Shown here: positions 41,878 to 50,177 of the stretch, piece by piece
How positions within the stretch are numbered: the stretch's first letter is position 1
How the letters are laid out: every line of letters starts with the position of its first letter
Assembly (NCBI RefSeq): GCF_000719555.1
Contig: NZ_JOGX01000004.1
Location: forward strand, 62,001-126,000
Length of the DNA stretch: 64,000 nt
Reading direction: 5' to 3'
From: Streptomyces sp. NRRL F-5727
Lineage (GTDB): Bacteria > Actinomycetota > Actinomycetes > Streptomycetales > Streptomycetaceae
Translations under genes and position numbers: made by a program
The notes under the pieces: generated by a model
Database searches by the model: none
What the model was told of the DNA's origin: nothing
The model's input: the letters and a program-made list of their open reading frames with translations, nothing else

Positions 41878-43038
41878 TCAGCGACGGGCGCGGAGGGCGG
41901 CGAGGTTGTCGTAGCCGATGCGGGCGTACTCCAGCGACTGGCCGGGGACGGTGGCGCTCGGGGCGGTGTCCTGCTCGACCATCGGGTGGTGGCGGTTCTT
42001 CGCCCCGACCCGGGTGAAGAACCGCCGGTAGTCGATGTCGCCGGTGCCGAACGGGACCATGTCGTAGCCCAGGCCGCTCTGCGGATTGACCACGCCGTCC
42101 TTGGCGTGGAAGAGCGGGAAGCGGGGCGTGTGGCGGACCACGAGGCCGGCCGGGTCGAAGATCCGTTCGTGGCGGGAGCCGTCGTGGGCGGTGTGGGTGT
42201 GGAACTTGTACTGGGCGACGTGGGCCCAGAAGACGTCCAGTTCCAGGTAGACGCTTCTGGGGTCGCTGATCTGCAGGAAGTACTCCAGCTTCCGGATGCC
42301 GGAGCTGCGGGTCGGCCGGCCCTGGGCGTCGAGCGGGCCGCCGTCGAGGAGGAAGTCGTAGGCGCTGTCGTGGTTGTGGGTGTAGAGCTTGATCCCCTCC
42401 CGGGCGGCGAGGGCGCCCAGGGTGTTCCACTTGTCGGCGGCGACGTCCCAGTCGGCGCGGTAGGGGCTGCCGGTGGGGTCGCCGCCGGTGCCCATGTGCT
42501 CCATGCCGAGGATGTTCGCGATCTCCAGGGCCCGCCGGAACGCGTCCAGGTCGGCCGCGGTGAGCGGCCAGGAGCTCGGGATGAAGCCGTGGCTGCCCTG
42601 GGCGCGCAGTCCGTACTCGTCGAGCCAGGAGCGCATCAGCCGCGCGCCCTCGACGGTGCCGAGGTCCGCGCCGCCGGGGGCGTTGGCGTGCTGGCGGTAG
42701 CCGGCGAACTCCACCTGCCGGTAGCCGTACCGGGCGAGCTGCCGGAACACCTCGCGGAAGCCGGACGGCAGGTCGGAGGCGAGCGGGTCGCGTGCCACCG
42801 CGTCCCGGACGGTGTAGAGGATCAGCCCGCGCTTGTCCGGCGGGACGAGGGCGGAGCGGCCGTGGTCGACGGCCGTCCCGGGCTCGGTCCGCGCCAGGGC
42901 GGGCGAGGAGCCGAAGACGGGGGCGGCGACGGCCACGGCCGCGGTGGCCGTGCAGGTGCTGAGGAAGCGGCGGCGGCTGACACCGAGCGTGCGGCGCAGT
43001 TCGTCGGCGGCGGTGGTCTCTTCGGGGGACGCGGTCAC
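41878..43038 (-). CDS. Tat-exported sugar phosphate isomerase/epimerase-like TIM-barrel protein
   Basis: 386 residues. A twin-arginine signal (VSRRRFLSTCTATAAVAVAAPVFG, about 20-48) is followed by an AP-endonuclease-2/xylose-isomerase-like TIM barrel: YTVRDAVARDPLASDLPSGFREVFRQLARYGYRQVEFAG, then IKLYTHNHDSAYDF, VYLELDVFWAH, PLFHAKDGV and MVEQDTAPSA. The conserved His, Glu and Asp that bind the metal are present. An exported epimerase is unusual, since phosphorylated sugars are cytoplasmic; it may act on a free cyclitol or sugar. It lies between the PQQ enzyme and the Ebo-type cluster, with a 139-bp gap to the latter. Confidence 0.85.
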   Translation of the reverse strand: MTASPEETTAADELRRTLGVSRRRFLSTCTATAAVAVAAPVFGSSPALARTEPGTAVDHGRSALVPPDKRGLILYTVRDAVARDPLASDLPSGFREVFRQLARYGYRQVEFAGYRQHANAPGGADLGTVEGARLMRSWLDEYGLRAQGSHGFIPSSWPLTAADLDAFRRALEIANILGMEHMGTGGDPTGSPYRADWDVAADKWNTLGALAAREGIKLYTHNHDSAYDFLLDGGPLDAQGRPTRSSGIRKLEYFLQISDPRSVYLELDVFWAHVAQYKFHTHTAHDGSRHERIFDPAGLVVRHTPRFPLFHAKDGVVNPQSGLGYDMVPFGTGDIDYRRFFTRVGAKNRHHPMVEQDTAPSATVPGQSLEYARIGYDNLAALRARR

Positions 43039-43177
43039 GGTGTGCTCGCTTTCGTGGTGACGGAGGTACGGGTGGGTTCCGCGCGCCGGCCGGAAGGCTC
43101 GGGGCCGGGCGGCGGAGGGCGCGCGGGATCGCGGAGCGGCGGTACGGGGAGCGGTGGTACGGGAGCGGCGCGCCGGC

Positions 43178-44581
43178 TCAGGCGAGGCCGGCGAGCCGCA
43201 GCAGGAGCGGCTTGACCTCGGTGGCCGCGGTGCGGCCGGGCAGGGCGCCGGGGGCGGAGCAGAGGACGACCGGGCCGTCCGCGTCGTCCGCGGGGAGGCG
43301 GCCGTGGCTGCCGCGGACGGGTGACGGGTCCAGGGGCACGACCGCGACGCGGTAGCGCAGGCCGGCCTTCTTGCGGGCCACGGCGGCCGCGGCCCTGAGC
43401 CGTACGTAGGGGTCCTGGGGGTCCAGGAACAGTTCGGCCGGGTCGTAGCCGGGCTTGCGGTGGATCTCGACGAGGCGGGCGAAGTCGGGGGCGCGCGCGT
43501 CGTCCAGCCAGTAGTAGTAGGTGAACCAGGCGTCGGGTTCGGCGACGGCGACCAGTTCGCCGGAGCGGGGGTGGTCGAGGCCATGTGTCTTCTTTCCCTC
43601 GTCGTCGAGGAGCCGCTCGACGCCGGGCAGGTCCCGGAGGGCTGCACGGGTGGCCGCGAGGTCCTCGGGGCGGCGGACGTAGACGTGGGCGATCTGGTGG
43701 TCGGCGACGGCGAAGGCCCGGGAGGCCGCCGGGTCGAGGTACTCCATGCCGTCCTGGGTGTGGACGTCGAGGAGTCCGGCGCGCCGCAGCGCGCGGTTGA
43801 TGTCGACGGGGTGGCTGACGCGGGTGATCCCGTACTCGGACAGCACGACGACCGTGCGGCCCTCGGCCCGGGCGTCGTCGAGCAACGGGCCGATGAGCGT
43901 GTCGAGTTCGGTGGCCGCGTGGAGCGAGCGCGGGTCGTCGGGGCCGTACCGCTGGAGGTCGTAGTCGAGGTGCGGGAGGTAACAGAGCGTCAGGTCGGGT
44001 CGGCGGGTGCGCATGATGTGCCGGGTGGCGTCCGCGATCCACCGGCTGGAGGCGAGGGACGCCCCCGGTCCCCAGAACTGGAAGAGGGGGAACGTGCCGA
44101 ACAGTTCGGTGAGTTCGTCGTGGAGGGCCGGTGGCCGGGTGTAGCAGTCGGGCTCCTTGCGCCCGTCGGAGTGGTAGACGGGGCGGGGGGTGACGGTGAT
44201 GTCGGTGTCGGCGCCCATCGCGTACCACCAGCAGATGTTGGCGACGGTGTAGCCGGGGTGGGCGCGGCGGGCCGCGTCCCAGATCTTGTCGCCGGCGACC
44301 AGGCCGTTGTGCTGGCGCCACAGCAGGACGTCGCCGAGTTCGCGGAAGTACCAGCCGTTGCCGACGATGCCGTGCTCGGCGGGGAGGGTGCCGGTGAGGA
44401 AGGTGGACTGGGCGGCGCAGGTGACGGCGGGCAGCACGGTCGACAGGGGCGCCCGCGAGCCGGAGTCGGCGAGGTCGCGGAGGCGTGGCATGTGGGCGAG
44501 GAGCCGGGGGGTGAGGCCGACGACGTCGAGGACGAGGAGGGGGGTCGGGCGTCCGTCGGCGGGGAGCTTCGCGTCGGTCAC
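43178..44581 (-). CDS. EboF-like nucleotide pyrophosphatase/phosphodiesterase (alkaline phosphatase superfamily)
   Basis: 467 residues of the alkaline-phosphatase-superfamily phosphodiesterase fold: PLLVLDVVGLTPRLLAHMPRLRDLADSGS, catalytic-Thr region PAVTCAAQSTFLTGTLPAEHGIVGNGWYF, metal ligands in YLPHLDYDLQRYG, VVVLSEYGI and KTHGLDHPRSGELVAV. It lies last in a seven-gene set that matches the Ebo metabolite-traffic cluster, where EboF is this kind of enzyme. It probably splits a phosphodiester intermediate. GTG start, 10 bp after the EboE gene. There is no signal peptide. Confidence 0.85.
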   Translation of the reverse strand: MTDAKLPADGRPTPLLVLDVVGLTPRLLAHMPRLRDLADSGSRAPLSTVLPAVTCAAQSTFLTGTLPAEHGIVGNGWYFRELGDVLLWRQHNGLVAGDKIWDAARRAHPGYTVANICWWYAMGADTDITVTPRPVYHSDGRKEPDCYTRPPALHDELTELFGTFPLFQFWGPGASLASSRWIADATRHIMRTRRPDLTLCYLPHLDYDLQRYGPDDPRSLHAATELDTLIGPLLDDARAEGRTVVVLSEYGITRVSHPVDINRALRRAGLLDVHTQDGMEYLDPAASRAFAVADHQIAHVYVRRPEDLAATRAALRDLPGVERLLDDEGKKTHGLDHPRSGELVAVAEPDAWFTYYYWLDDARAPDFARLVEIHRKPGYDPAELFLDPQDPYVRLRAAAAVARKKAGLRYRVAVVPLDPSPVRGSHGRLPADDADGPVVLCSAPGALPGRTAATEVKPLLLRLAGLA

Positions 44582-44591
44582 GGGAGGTCCT

Positions 44592-45761
44592 TCACGGGAG
44601 TTCCTTCAGGCCGAGGTCGGTGAGCAGGTCGCGGGCGAGGGTGAGTTCGGCGGCGATGCCGTCGGCGAGCCGGCCTCGGGTGCGGGGCCGCGCTCCGGGC
44701 GGGAGGGCCTGCCAGGTGTACGTCTCGACCTCCAGGTGTCGGGTGCGGGGGTGGGCCCCGCCGACCAGGAGGGCCAGGGCGTCCTGGAGGACGGGGAGCG
44801 TGGAGGTGAGCGGCGGGGCGGGCGGGGCGTGCAGGGGGACGTGGAAGTGGGCGCGCCAGGGGGCGGTGTCGGGCAGGACCTCCCCCGTGAGCGCTTCGGT
44901 GAGGTCGTCGGTGCCGCGGAGTCCCGCGACGGTGGCCGTGCGGGTCTGGTGCAGGAAGCGCGGTTCGGCGTAGCCGGCGAGCGCGGCGCGTACGTCGGGG
45001 CGGTGGGGTTCCTCGGCGTGCAGGGCGGTGGAGAGCTGGGCCTTGGGGACGGGGACGCCGGCGGCGGCGAGTGCGGCGAGCGCCGTGGCCGGGTCCTCGA
45101 AGGAGGTCGCGAGGTGGCAGGTGTCGACGCAGACGCCGACGCGGTCGCCGGGGAGGCCGGTGAGCGCTCCGATGGCGTCGGCGGTGGTCTCCACCGCGCA
45201 GCCCGGCTCGGGTTCGAGGGCGACGCGGACGGATTTGCCGGTCAGCTCCTCCAGGGCGTCGAGCCGTTCCGTCAGGGTGGCGAGGGCGGCCCGGGCGGTG
45301 GCGGCGGCGCGCCGGTCGAAGCCGGTGCGCCAGGCGAGCGGCAGGGTGGAGACGCTGCCCTCGGTGACGTCGTCGGGGAGCAGGGCGGCGAGGAGGCGGG
45401 CGAGGTCGGTGGTGTGGGCGAGGCGCTCGGGCTCGGTCCAGTCGGGGTGGTAGACGCGGTGCTTGACCGCCGCGGCGCCGAAACCCTCGTAGGGGAAGCC
45501 GTTGAGGGTGACGACTTCGAGGCCGCGGCGGTCCAGCTCGGTCTGGAGCCCGCGCAGCGCCACCGGGTCGGCGGCCAGGGCGCGGGCGGCCTCCCTGGCG
45601 AGCCAGAGGCCGATGCCGAGCCGGTCGCGGCCGAGCCGCCGGCGCACCGGCTCGCAGTGGTCGCGGAGTTGGGCGAGGACGCCGTCGAGGGTCTCGGCGG
45701 GGTGGACGTTGGTGCAGTAGGAGAGGTGGACGAGGGTGCCGTCGGGGTGGCGGAAGCGCAC
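44592..45761 (-). CDS. eboE: EboE-type metabolite traffic protein (TIM barrel)
   Basis: 389 residues. The start MRFRHPDGTLVHLSYCTNVHPAETLDGVLAQLRDHCEPVRRRL is the hallmark of EboE. The TIM barrel continues with VVTLNGFPYEGFG, RVALEPEPGCAVETTADAIG, VGVCVDTCHLATSFEDP and HFHVPLH, where Glu, Asp and His make a metal site as in xylose isomerases. In cyanobacteria the ebo/edb genes are needed for export of scytonemin precursors. The role here is by analogy only. Its neighbours are EboB and EboF homologues. Confidence 0.87.
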   Translation of the reverse strand: MRFRHPDGTLVHLSYCTNVHPAETLDGVLAQLRDHCEPVRRRLGRDRLGIGLWLAREAARALAADPVALRGLQTELDRRGLEVVTLNGFPYEGFGAAAVKHRVYHPDWTEPERLAHTTDLARLLAALLPDDVTEGSVSTLPLAWRTGFDRRAAATARAALATLTERLDALEELTGKSVRVALEPEPGCAVETTADAIGALTGLPGDRVGVCVDTCHLATSFEDPATALAALAAAGVPVPKAQLSTALHAEEPHRPDVRAALAGYAEPRFLHQTRTATVAGLRGTDDLTEALTGEVLPDTAPWRAHFHVPLHAPPAPPLTSTLPVLQDALALLVGGAHPRTRHLEVETYTWQALPPGARPRTRGRLADGIAAELTLARDLLTDLGLKELP

Positions 45762-45774
45762 GGGGCGGCCCTCC

Positions 45775-46623
45775 TCATTCCCCGCCGCGCAGCACGGAGT
45801 TGCCCTCGTGCAGGGCGTCCGGGACGGGGACGTCGAGCTGGAGCCGGCCGCCGAGTCCGTAGAAGGCGACGGGGTTGCGCCACAGGACCCGGTCGACGTC
45901 GTCGTCGGTGAAGCCGGCGGCGAGCATGGCGCCGGCGACCTCGCGGGTCTTCAGCGGATCGCTCCTGCCCCAGTCGGCGGCCGAGTTGACGAGGATCCGC
46001 TCGGTGCCGAAGGTGCGCAGGACGGCCACCATGCGGTCGGTGTCCATCTTGGTGTCGGGGTAGACGGAGAAGCCGAGCCAGCAGCCGCTGTCCACGGCGG
46101 CGGCGACGGTCGTCTCGTTGAGGTGGTCGAGGAGGGTCCGCTCGACGGGCAGGGCCGACTCGCGGACGACGTCGAGGGTCCGGTGGAGTCCGGCGAGCTT
46201 GTCCCGGTGGGGGGTGTGGACGAGGGCGGGCAGGCCGTGTTCGGCGGCGAGCTGGAGCTGGGCGGCGAGGGCGGTGTCCTCGGCGGGGGTCATCGCGTCG
46301 TAGCCGATCTCGCCGACGGCGACGACGGAGTCCTTGACGAGGTAGCGGGGCAGCTCGTCGAGGACGGGCGTGCAGCGCGGGTCGTTGGCCTCCTTGGGGT
46401 TGAGCGCGAGCGCGCAGTGGTGGGCGATGCCGTACTGGGCGGCCCGGAACGGCTCCCAGCCGAGCAGCGCGTCGAAGTAGTCGAGGAAGCTGGCGGGCGA
46501 GGTGCGCGGCTGGCCGAGCCAGAAGGCCGGTTCGACCACGGCCCGGACGCCCGCCGCGTACATCGCCTCGTAGTCGTCGGTGGTGCGTGACGTCATGTGG
46601 ATGTGCGGGTCGAAGATGCGCAT
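45775..46623 (-). CDS. eboB: EboB-type TatD-like metal-dependent hydrolase
   Basis: 282 residues, an amidohydrolase/TatD TIM barrel. His-x-His is in FDPHIHMTSRT, Glu in VVAVGEIGYDA, His in ALVHTPHR, then LLDHLNE and the Asp region VNSAADWGRSDPL. This matches the EboB member of the cluster. The start overlaps the EboA stop by one base in TGATG, so the two are coupled. The substrate is unknown; a cyclic or ester bond in the trafficked metabolite is a guess. Confidence 0.87.
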   Translation of the reverse strand: MRIFDPHIHMTSRTTDDYEAMYAAGVRAVVEPAFWLGQPRTSPASFLDYFDALLGWEPFRAAQYGIAHHCALALNPKEANDPRCTPVLDELPRYLVKDSVVAVGEIGYDAMTPAEDTALAAQLQLAAEHGLPALVHTPHRDKLAGLHRTLDVVRESALPVERTLLDHLNETTVAAAVDSGCWLGFSVYPDTKMDTDRMVAVLRTFGTERILVNSAADWGRSDPLKTREVAGAMLAAGFTDDDVDRVLWRNPVAFYGLGGRLQLDVPVPDALHEGNSVLRGGE

Positions 46624-47246
46624 CACGGCTCCTCGGTCGGTACGCCGGTCAGGGTCAGGGCGTGGCGGAGGTCGCGGGGGACCTCCCGGCCCGCCGCGGT
46701 GCGTTCGGCGGCGAGCGCGGCGAGCATGCGGGCCAGCTCCGCGTCGCCGGCCGCCCGTCGCGCCAGATCCGCGACGGTGCTCAGCGGGACGCCGGTGAAG
46801 AGGCACTTCAGGACGGCGTGCCGCCAGGCGTGCGGGGCCAGGTGGGCCGCGGCGTAGGGACCGACGGCGGCGGCGATCAGCCGGGTGTCGTGCGTGCGCA
46901 GCGCGTCGTCCACGAGGGGCGTGGCCTGCGGGCCGTCGACGAGGGCGGGCAGGGCGTGGAGCACGGCGCGGCGCTCGGCGGCGCCGCCTTCCCGGTAGAG
47001 GCGGGTCAGGGTCTCGGTACCGGCGCGGGCCTCGACCAGCAGCAGGGTCCGTACGGCGTCCGCGGCGTCCCGGCCGCAGTGCCGGCCGGCGGTGACGAAG
47101 CGGAGCTGCCAGGCGGAGGGTGCGTGTGGTGCTGTCGCCGCTCGGCGGGCGTCGGCGACGGCCTCGGCGAACCAGGCGCGGGCGTGGTCGTCGGGCAGCC
47201 GGGCCGCGACGTGCGCGCGGGTCAGGGACGGTGGCGGGGTCAGCAT
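46623..47246 (-). CDS. eboA: EboA domain protein
   Basis: 207 residues, mostly alpha-helical: ARAWFAEAVADARRAATAPHAPSAWQLRFVTAGRHCGRDAADAVRTLLLVEA, ERRAVLHALPALVDG, DDALRTHDTRLIAAAVGPYAAAHLAPHAWRHAVLKCLFTGVPLSTV. The WRHAVLKCLFTGVPL block is typical of EboA. No enzyme motif is visible, so it could be a scaffold. The ATG overlaps the upstream epimerase gene by 7 bp and follows GGGAG. Confidence 0.87.
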   Translation of the reverse strand: MLTPPPSLTRAHVAARLPDDHARAWFAEAVADARRAATAPHAPSAWQLRFVTAGRHCGRDAADAVRTLLLVEARAGTETLTRLYREGGAAERRAVLHALPALVDGPQATPLVDDALRTHDTRLIAAAVGPYAAAHLAPHAWRHAVLKCLFTGVPLSTVADLARRAAGDAELARMLAALAAERTAAGREVPRDLRHALTLTGVPTEEP

Positions 47247-48109
47247 GCCGGTGCTCCCTTCACGGCCGCGTCCCGAAGGAACGCGGCCGATTCCGCGGCC
47301 AGTCGCGGTCCCGCGTGCGCGTGGCGGGGCAGTTCGACGACGGTCAGGCCCTGGTAGCCGGTGGCCGCGAGGGCGTCGAGGACGGGCGGGAAGTCGATCT
47401 CGCCCTCGCCGAACGGCAGGTGCTCGTGCACCCCGCGCCGCATGTCCTCGATCTGCACGTGGCGCAGCCAGGGTGCCGCCGCCCGGACGCAGTCGGCGGG
47501 CGGCGCCGCCTCCAGGCACTGGCAGTGGCCGATGTCGAGGGTGAGGCCGAGGGGCGCGGGGTCGCCGAGCGCCGCGCGCAGCCGGTGGAAGTCGTCGAGG
47601 GTGGCGAGGAGGTGTCCCGGTTCGGGTTCGATCGCGAGGGGCACGCCCGCGTCGGCGGCGGCGTCGAGGACGGGCGCCAGCGACCTGGTCAGGCGCTGCC
47701 AGGCCGTGGGGTCGTCGGTGCCCGGCGGGGTGACGCCGCTGAAGCAGTGGACGGCGTGCGCCCCGAGGTCCGCCGCGACGCCGACCGCCGTGAGCAGCAG
47801 GCGGACCCGGGCGGCGCGGTCCCGCGGGTCGGCGTCGAGCAGCGTCGGGCCGTGCTTGCGGCGCGGGTCGAGGACGTACCGGGCCCCGGTCTCCACGGTC
47901 ACGGTGAGTCCGAGCGCGCCGAGCCGGCGGGCGACCCGGGCGGTCCGGGCGGCGAGGCCGGGCGCGAGCGGGTCGAGGTGCATGTGGTCGAGCGTGAGCC
48001 CGACGCCGTCGTAGCCGAGGTCCGCGAGCAGCCCGAGGGCGTCGTCGAGCCGGAGGTCGGTGAGCCCGTTGGTGCCGTATCCGAGGCGGAGTCGCTGTCG
48101 TGCGCTCAT
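47240..48109 (-). CDS. sugar phosphate isomerase/epimerase of the Ebo-type cluster
   Basis: 289 residues, AP-endonuclease-2-like TIM barrel: LRLGYGTNGLTDLRLDDALGLLADLGYDGVGLTLDHMHLDPL, VTVETGARYVLDP, LGAHAVHCFSGV, VPLAIEPEPGHLLATLDDF, GLTLDIGHCQCLEA, HVQIEDMRRGVHEHLPFGEGEIDF. Metal-binding Glu/Asp/His residues are present. It is a second TIM barrel besides EboE. The start overlaps the prenyltransferase stop in an ATGA. It probably isomerises the sugar or cyclitol built by the first enzyme of the operon. Confidence 0.88.
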   Translation of the reverse strand: MSARQRLRLGYGTNGLTDLRLDDALGLLADLGYDGVGLTLDHMHLDPLAPGLAARTARVARRLGALGLTVTVETGARYVLDPRRKHGPTLLDADPRDRAARVRLLLTAVGVAADLGAHAVHCFSGVTPPGTDDPTAWQRLTRSLAPVLDAAADAGVPLAIEPEPGHLLATLDDFHRLRAALGDPAPLGLTLDIGHCQCLEAAPPADCVRAAAPWLRHVQIEDMRRGVHEHLPFGEGEIDFPPVLDALAATGYQGLTVVELPRHAHAGPRLAAESAAFLRDAAVKGAPAC

Positions 48110-49062
48110 GTGGCGCTCACCTTCCGGGCGAGGGCGCGGGCGAGGGGGGCGAGCCCCAGCACGGCGATCCCGGTGCCGGCCGCCCCGGCCCGGGCCGCGA
48201 GCGCGGCCTGGAGCGGGATGAGGGCGCGGATCCCGCCGCCGACGGCCCGCTGGGTGAGGGCCGGGGAGGGGTTGAGCGCGGCGTGGAGCAGGGGGCCCGT
48301 GGTGGTGCCGAGGTACAGGGCCGTGGGCAGCAGGCGGGCGAGTGCCGCCGTGCCGCCCGGCTTCCGGAGCGCCCCGATCGCGGTGGCGGCCCCGAGCGCG
48401 GACGTCGCGGCGAGGGCTCCGAGCGGGGCGAGCGTCGCACCGCCCCGCGTCTCGTGCCGGGACACGGCGGTGACGGCGTACGTGTGGAGGGCGAGCGCTC
48501 CGGCGGGCGCCGCGACCCGGAGTCCGGTACGAGCGGCCGCACCGCGTCGCGCGACCGGCGCCGTGCCGGCGGTCCGTACCGGGGCGGGGCCGGTGGCCGT
48601 GGCGCCCAGGACGAGGTCGAGGGCGCGGGCGGCGGCCATGGCGGCGGGGCCGGCGGGCGTGTGCTTGAGACGGAGGTCGTAGGCCCACACCGTGCCGGCC
48701 AGGGCGGTGGCCACGGTGAGGGCCGGGCGGCCGGCGCGGGCGGCGAGGGCGAGGCCGGCGGCGGTCAGGAGGCCGGCCGCGCCCAGCGCCGCGGCCGGGG
48801 TGATCCGGCCGGAGGGCAGGGGGCGGTGCGGCCGGTCGACGGCGTCCTCCTCGCGGTCGGCCCAGTCGTTGAGCGCCATGCCGGCCTGGTACAGGCAGAG
48901 CGACGCGCCGACCGCGTACGCCGTCCCCGGGCCGGGCCGCAGGCCGCGGGCCGCGGCCCCGGCGAGCGCGTCCCCCGGCACGCTGAACAGCGCGGAGACG
49001 CGCAGCAGTTCGGCCCAGGCCCGGATCCGCCGGGTGCGGTTCGGGCGGCCGGGGCGCGTCAC
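48106..49062 (-). CDS. UbiA-family prenyltransferase (EboC/SCO3242-like)
   Basis: 318 residues with seven to nine membrane helices. The first UbiA motif, NDWADREEDAVDRPHRPLPSG, binds prenyl diphosphate and magnesium. The second, YDLRLKHTPAGPAAMAAARALDLVLG, resembles the usual second Asp motif with one Asp weakened. It should attach a prenyl chain to a polar acceptor at the membrane. In S. coelicolor a similar UbiA protein (SCO3242, from memory) sits with Ebo-like genes. GTG start in a GTGA overlap with the synthase gene. Confidence 0.86.
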   Translation of the reverse strand: MTRPGRPNRTRRIRAWAELLRVSALFSVPGDALAGAAARGLRPGPGTAYAVGASLCLYQAGMALNDWADREEDAVDRPHRPLPSGRITPAAALGAAGLLTAAGLALAARAGRPALTVATALAGTVWAYDLRLKHTPAGPAAMAAARALDLVLGATATGPAPVRTAGTAPVARRGAAARTGLRVAAPAGALALHTYAVTAVSRHETRGGATLAPLGALAATSALGAATAIGALRKPGGTAALARLLPTALYLGTTTGPLLHAALNPSPALTQRAVGGGIRALIPLQAALAARAGAAGTGIAVLGLAPLARALARKVSAT

Positions 49063-50177
49063 CTCGCCTCCCGCAGCCGGTCGGCGAGGGCCAGCAGCGC
49101 GGCGAACTGCTCCGCGAGGCCGGTGGGCCCGCCGTCCGGGTCCTTGAAGTAGAAGCCGAGCTCCGGCAGCGGCCCGGAGAGCCCGGCTTCGTGGGCGCGG
49201 GCGACCAAGCGGGCCAGGTCGAGGACGAGGGGTGCGGCGAGTGCCGAGTCGCAGCCCTGCCAGATGGTCTGGAGGACCATCCGCGATCCGAGGAAGCCCT
49301 CGAAGGCGATGTGGTCCCAGGCCGTCTTCCAGTCGCCGAGCGCGGGGACGTCGTCGATGTGGACCCGGCCCTCCGGCCGGTGGCCGAGCGTCTCCGTGAG
49401 GACACGTTCCTTGCCGGCGTTCTTCGCCGCCGCGGCGGCGGGGTCGGCCAGGGTCGCCCCGTCTCCCCCGCCCAGCAGGTTGGTGCCGGACCAGGCCCGT
49501 ACGTCCAGCGCCCGCTGGACGAACATCGGGGCGAGCACCGAGCGCAGCAGCGTCTGGCCGGTCTTGCCGTCCCGGCCCGCGTGGGGCAGTCCGGCGGCGG
49601 TCGCGGCGGCCGACAGGTCCGGGGTGCGCAGCCCGGTGGACGGGGTGAAGTCGACGTAGGGACAGCCGGCTTGGACGGCCGCGGCGGCGTAGAGGGAGCT
49701 CGGCGGCAGGCGTGCGGCGTCGGGCGCGGGCGGCGGCTCCGTGCTGGAGACGTTGACGACGACCACGCGGGCCAGTGCGTGGCGGCCCCGGAAGGAGTCG
49801 AGGTCGGCGGCGAGGTCGGCGATGATGTCGTGGTCGGTGCGGGGGTCGTCCGGGAGGGGGCCGCCGGTGCGTATCTCCTCGTCGGCGGCGGCGAGTTCGG
49901 CGTGGACGGCGGCGGCGAGGCCGTGCGGGAGGACGCCGGCGCCGGTGAGCTGCTCGGCGCGTTTGGGGAGCGGGCAGGTCGCGATGTCGTGGCCGCCGAA
50001 GACGAGCGCGGCCAGGGACGGCAGCCCGGCGCCGGCGAACGCGGGGGTCTCGGTGACCATGCCGGTCGCCGGGTGGAGTCCGGCGCGGACGGCGGCGCAT
50101 CCGGCGACGGCCGTGGTCGCCACGGAGCCGCGTGCTCCGGCGAACCAGACTCCGGTGCGTGCGTGGGTGTGAGTCAC
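49059..50177 (-). CDS. inositol-3-phosphate-synthase-like NAD-dependent cyclase
   Basis: 372 residues. The NAD loop GVWFAGARGSVATTAVAG and the synthase signature GRDGKTGQTLLRSVLAPMFVQRALDV are those of myo-inositol-1-phosphate synthases. SGTNLLGGGDGATLADP matches the NxxGNxDGxNL region with changes, so the product may differ from myo-inositol phosphate. The enzyme oxidises, cyclises and reduces a hexose phosphate in the cytoplasm. It is the first gene of the Ebo-type operon, with AAGGAGG before the GTG. It takes the place held in other Ebo clusters by a dehydroquinate-synthase-like cyclase. Confidence 0.85.
   Translation of the reverse strand: MTHTHARTGVWFAGARGSVATTAVAGCAAVRAGLHPATGMVTETPAFAGAGLPSLAALVFGGHDIATCPLPKRAEQLTGAGVLPHGLAAAVHAELAAADEEIRTGGPLPDDPRTDHDIIADLAADLDSFRGRHALARVVVVNVSSTEPPPAPDAARLPPSSLYAAAAVQAGCPYVDFTPSTGLRTPDLSAAATAAGLPHAGRDGKTGQTLLRSVLAPMFVQRALDVRAWSGTNLLGGGDGATLADPAAAAAKNAGKERVLTETLGHRPEGRVHIDDVPALGDWKTAWDHIAFEGFLGSRMVLQTIWQGCDSALAAPLVLDLARLVARAHEAGLSGPLPELGFYFKDPDGGPTGLAEQFAALLALADRLREAR

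Noticed and set aside
38962..43215. A 1417-residue open frame on the plus strand
   Set aside because: It runs antisense through the PQQ dehydrogenase and Tat-exported epimerase genes; its sequence is Gly/Val/Arg-rich with no domain, the usual mirror of high-GC genes.
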